From: CAYLYM01 sp964387645
GTDB lineage: Bacteria > Calditrichota > Calditrichia > RBG-13-44-9
NCBI GenBank assembly: GCA_964387645.1
Contig: CAYLYM010000159.1
Coordinates: 1-6,497 of the forward strand
Reading direction: 5' to 3'
DNA length: 6,497 nt
The position numbers were made by a program, and so were the translations under genes. The notes below the pieces were generated by a model. That model was not told where the DNA came from, made no database searches, and was given only the letters and a program-made list of their open reading frames with translations. How positions within the stretch are numbered: the first letter of the stretch is position 1; each line of letters opens with the position of its first letter. Below, piece by piece: positions 6,099-6,497 of this stretch.

Positions 6099-6343
6099 TC
6101 ACAAGAATTTATTAGACGATATTAATTTTTCGATCCAATTGTCTAATAAATCTTTTTTTAAAATTATTCTTTGCCCAATTTTGTGAAGGGAATATTTTCA
6201 TATATTTGTGCGACCTTCTTTCGCAAGGTTGATTCCGGAATACGCAAATATAGGGCTGCTTCTTCTATATTTAAAATAGTCAAATTTTGAACTAACGACA
6301 ATTCTTTTATCTTATCATCTTCCACGCTAAAGAGCCGTTCTAT
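6099..6343 (-). pseudogene. Excisionase-like helix-turn-helix protein, frameshifted and without a normal start
   Basis: Read on the minus strand, this is a small DNA-binding protein of the excisionase/MerR-like HTH family (about 81 residues if repaired). The core reads LNIEEAALYLRIPESTLRKK, then an IPFTKLGK wing, and after the break RIILKKDLLDNWIEKL, matching the usual KIGRRIIF..DLD.WL ending. The frame breaks at the A run at about 6170-6172: the first frame meets TAA at 6166-6164, while the frame one base back continues to TGA 6101-6099, so one A appears to have been lost. The first codon after a well placed GAGGGAG (6355-6349) is ATA (6343-6341), not ATG. The first usual start is GTG 6325, which has no ribosome binding site. 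Excisionases bend attachment-site DNA so that the integrase excises the element. The gene is convergent with the integrase and is probably its dead partner. Confidence 0.75.
6107..6159 (+). terminator. Rho-independent terminator of the integrase gene, inside excisionase codons
   Basis: ATTTATTAGAC (6107-6117) pairs perfectly with GTCTAATAAAT (6141-6151), and CTTTTTTT follows (6152-6159). The loop is 23 nt. The stem is A+T-rich, but 11 uninterrupted pairs plus the T run make termination on the + strand plausible, 67 bp after the integrase stop. The minus strand lacks a good T-tract. The same bases encode the last 20 or so residues of the excisionase-like gene. Confidence 0.6.
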
Positions 6344-6360
6344 ATTTTCTCCCTCGCCTC

Positions 6361-6389
6361 CTTTTAAAGTTTAAGATGTACCATGTCAA
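6361..6389 (-). promoter_or_regulatory. Likely promoter of the excisionase-like gene
   Basis: On the minus strand a perfect -35 TTGACA (6389-6384) is followed after 17 bp by TAAAAG (6366-6361). The -10 is weak (TA at the first two places, third and fourth A). Transcription would start near 6354, leaving a leader of about ten bases that keeps little more than the GAGGGAG ribosome binding site. The second G-rich run AAAAGGAGG (6365-6357) overlaps the -10 and would not be in such a transcript. Confidence 0.4.
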
Positions 6390-6497
6390 CAAATTTTTAA
6401 ATTTTTAAAATTTTTTTTGCAGGCATATTGAGCTAATTAATGTACTTTTTATACCGATTATTAAAACATTATAATTAACAACAATTCTTGACTTTAA
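6390..6497. other. A+T-rich end of window
   Basis: No gene is visible. TTGACT at 6488-6493 on the + strand could be the -35 of a promoter pointing out of the window, and TATAAT occurs at 6470-6475 without a good partner. The rest is runs of A and T. Confidence 0.5.

Noticed and set aside
6164..6176. Programmed -1 frameshift joining the two excisionase frames
   Set aside because: The site reads GGC AAA GAA and is not a recognised slippery heptamer; the later A7 run lies beyond the stop. Loss of one A in a decayed gene is more likely.

Overview
The window looks like chromosomal DNA of an A+T-rich bacterium, probably of the Fibrobacteres-Chlorobi-Bacteroidetes (FCB) side of the tree. Three things point there. 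The tmRNA tag decodes to ADYNYAMAA, close to the YAMAA-ending tag that I recall for Chlorobium. The intergenic regions are long and A+T-rich, and genes are preceded by ordinary GGAGG-type ribosome binding sites. The large secreted protein has a PhoD-like architecture familiar from environmental FCB and planctomycete-type genomes. This placement is an inference; no 16S or ribosomal protein gene is present.

Layout. Positions 1-614 are A+T-rich with no gene, ending in two small palindromes and a strong ribosome binding site. Positions 615-3317 (+) encode a 900-residue exported protein with an N-terminal LamG/jelly-roll-like domain and a diverged PhoD-type phosphatase domain. Positions 3318-4227 are a 0.9 kb gap with no convincing gene, holding a weak terminator-like hairpin, an imperfect inverted repeat and a solitary CRISPR-repeat-like palindrome. 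Positions 4228-4970 form a compact, G+C-richer RNA cluster: tRNA-Lys(CUU), an unassigned highly structured segment with two C-rich hairpin loops and a final 12-bp hairpin, then the complete tmRNA gene ssrA with all four pseudoknots recognisable, followed by its terminator.

Positions 5024-6343 hold the remains of an integrative element inserted beside ssrA. A tyrosine recombinase gene (+) retains all six catalytic residues in one uninterrupted frame but carries three nonsense codons. A convergent excisionase-like helix-turn-helix gene (-) has lost its start codon (ATA) and carries a one-base frameshift. A hairpin terminator for the integrase lies inside the last codons of the excisionase gene. 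The last 100 bases hold the likely excisionase promoter and A+T-rich DNA.

The RNA cluster serves translation and ribosome rescue, and the 3' end of ssrA is the probable attachment site of the dead element. The PhoD-like gene stands alone and has no visible functional link to the rest. The best candidates for something undescribed are the structured RNA at 4305-4490 and the pattern of lesions in the integrase/excisionase pair, which can mostly be explained by C-to-T changes on the + strand.
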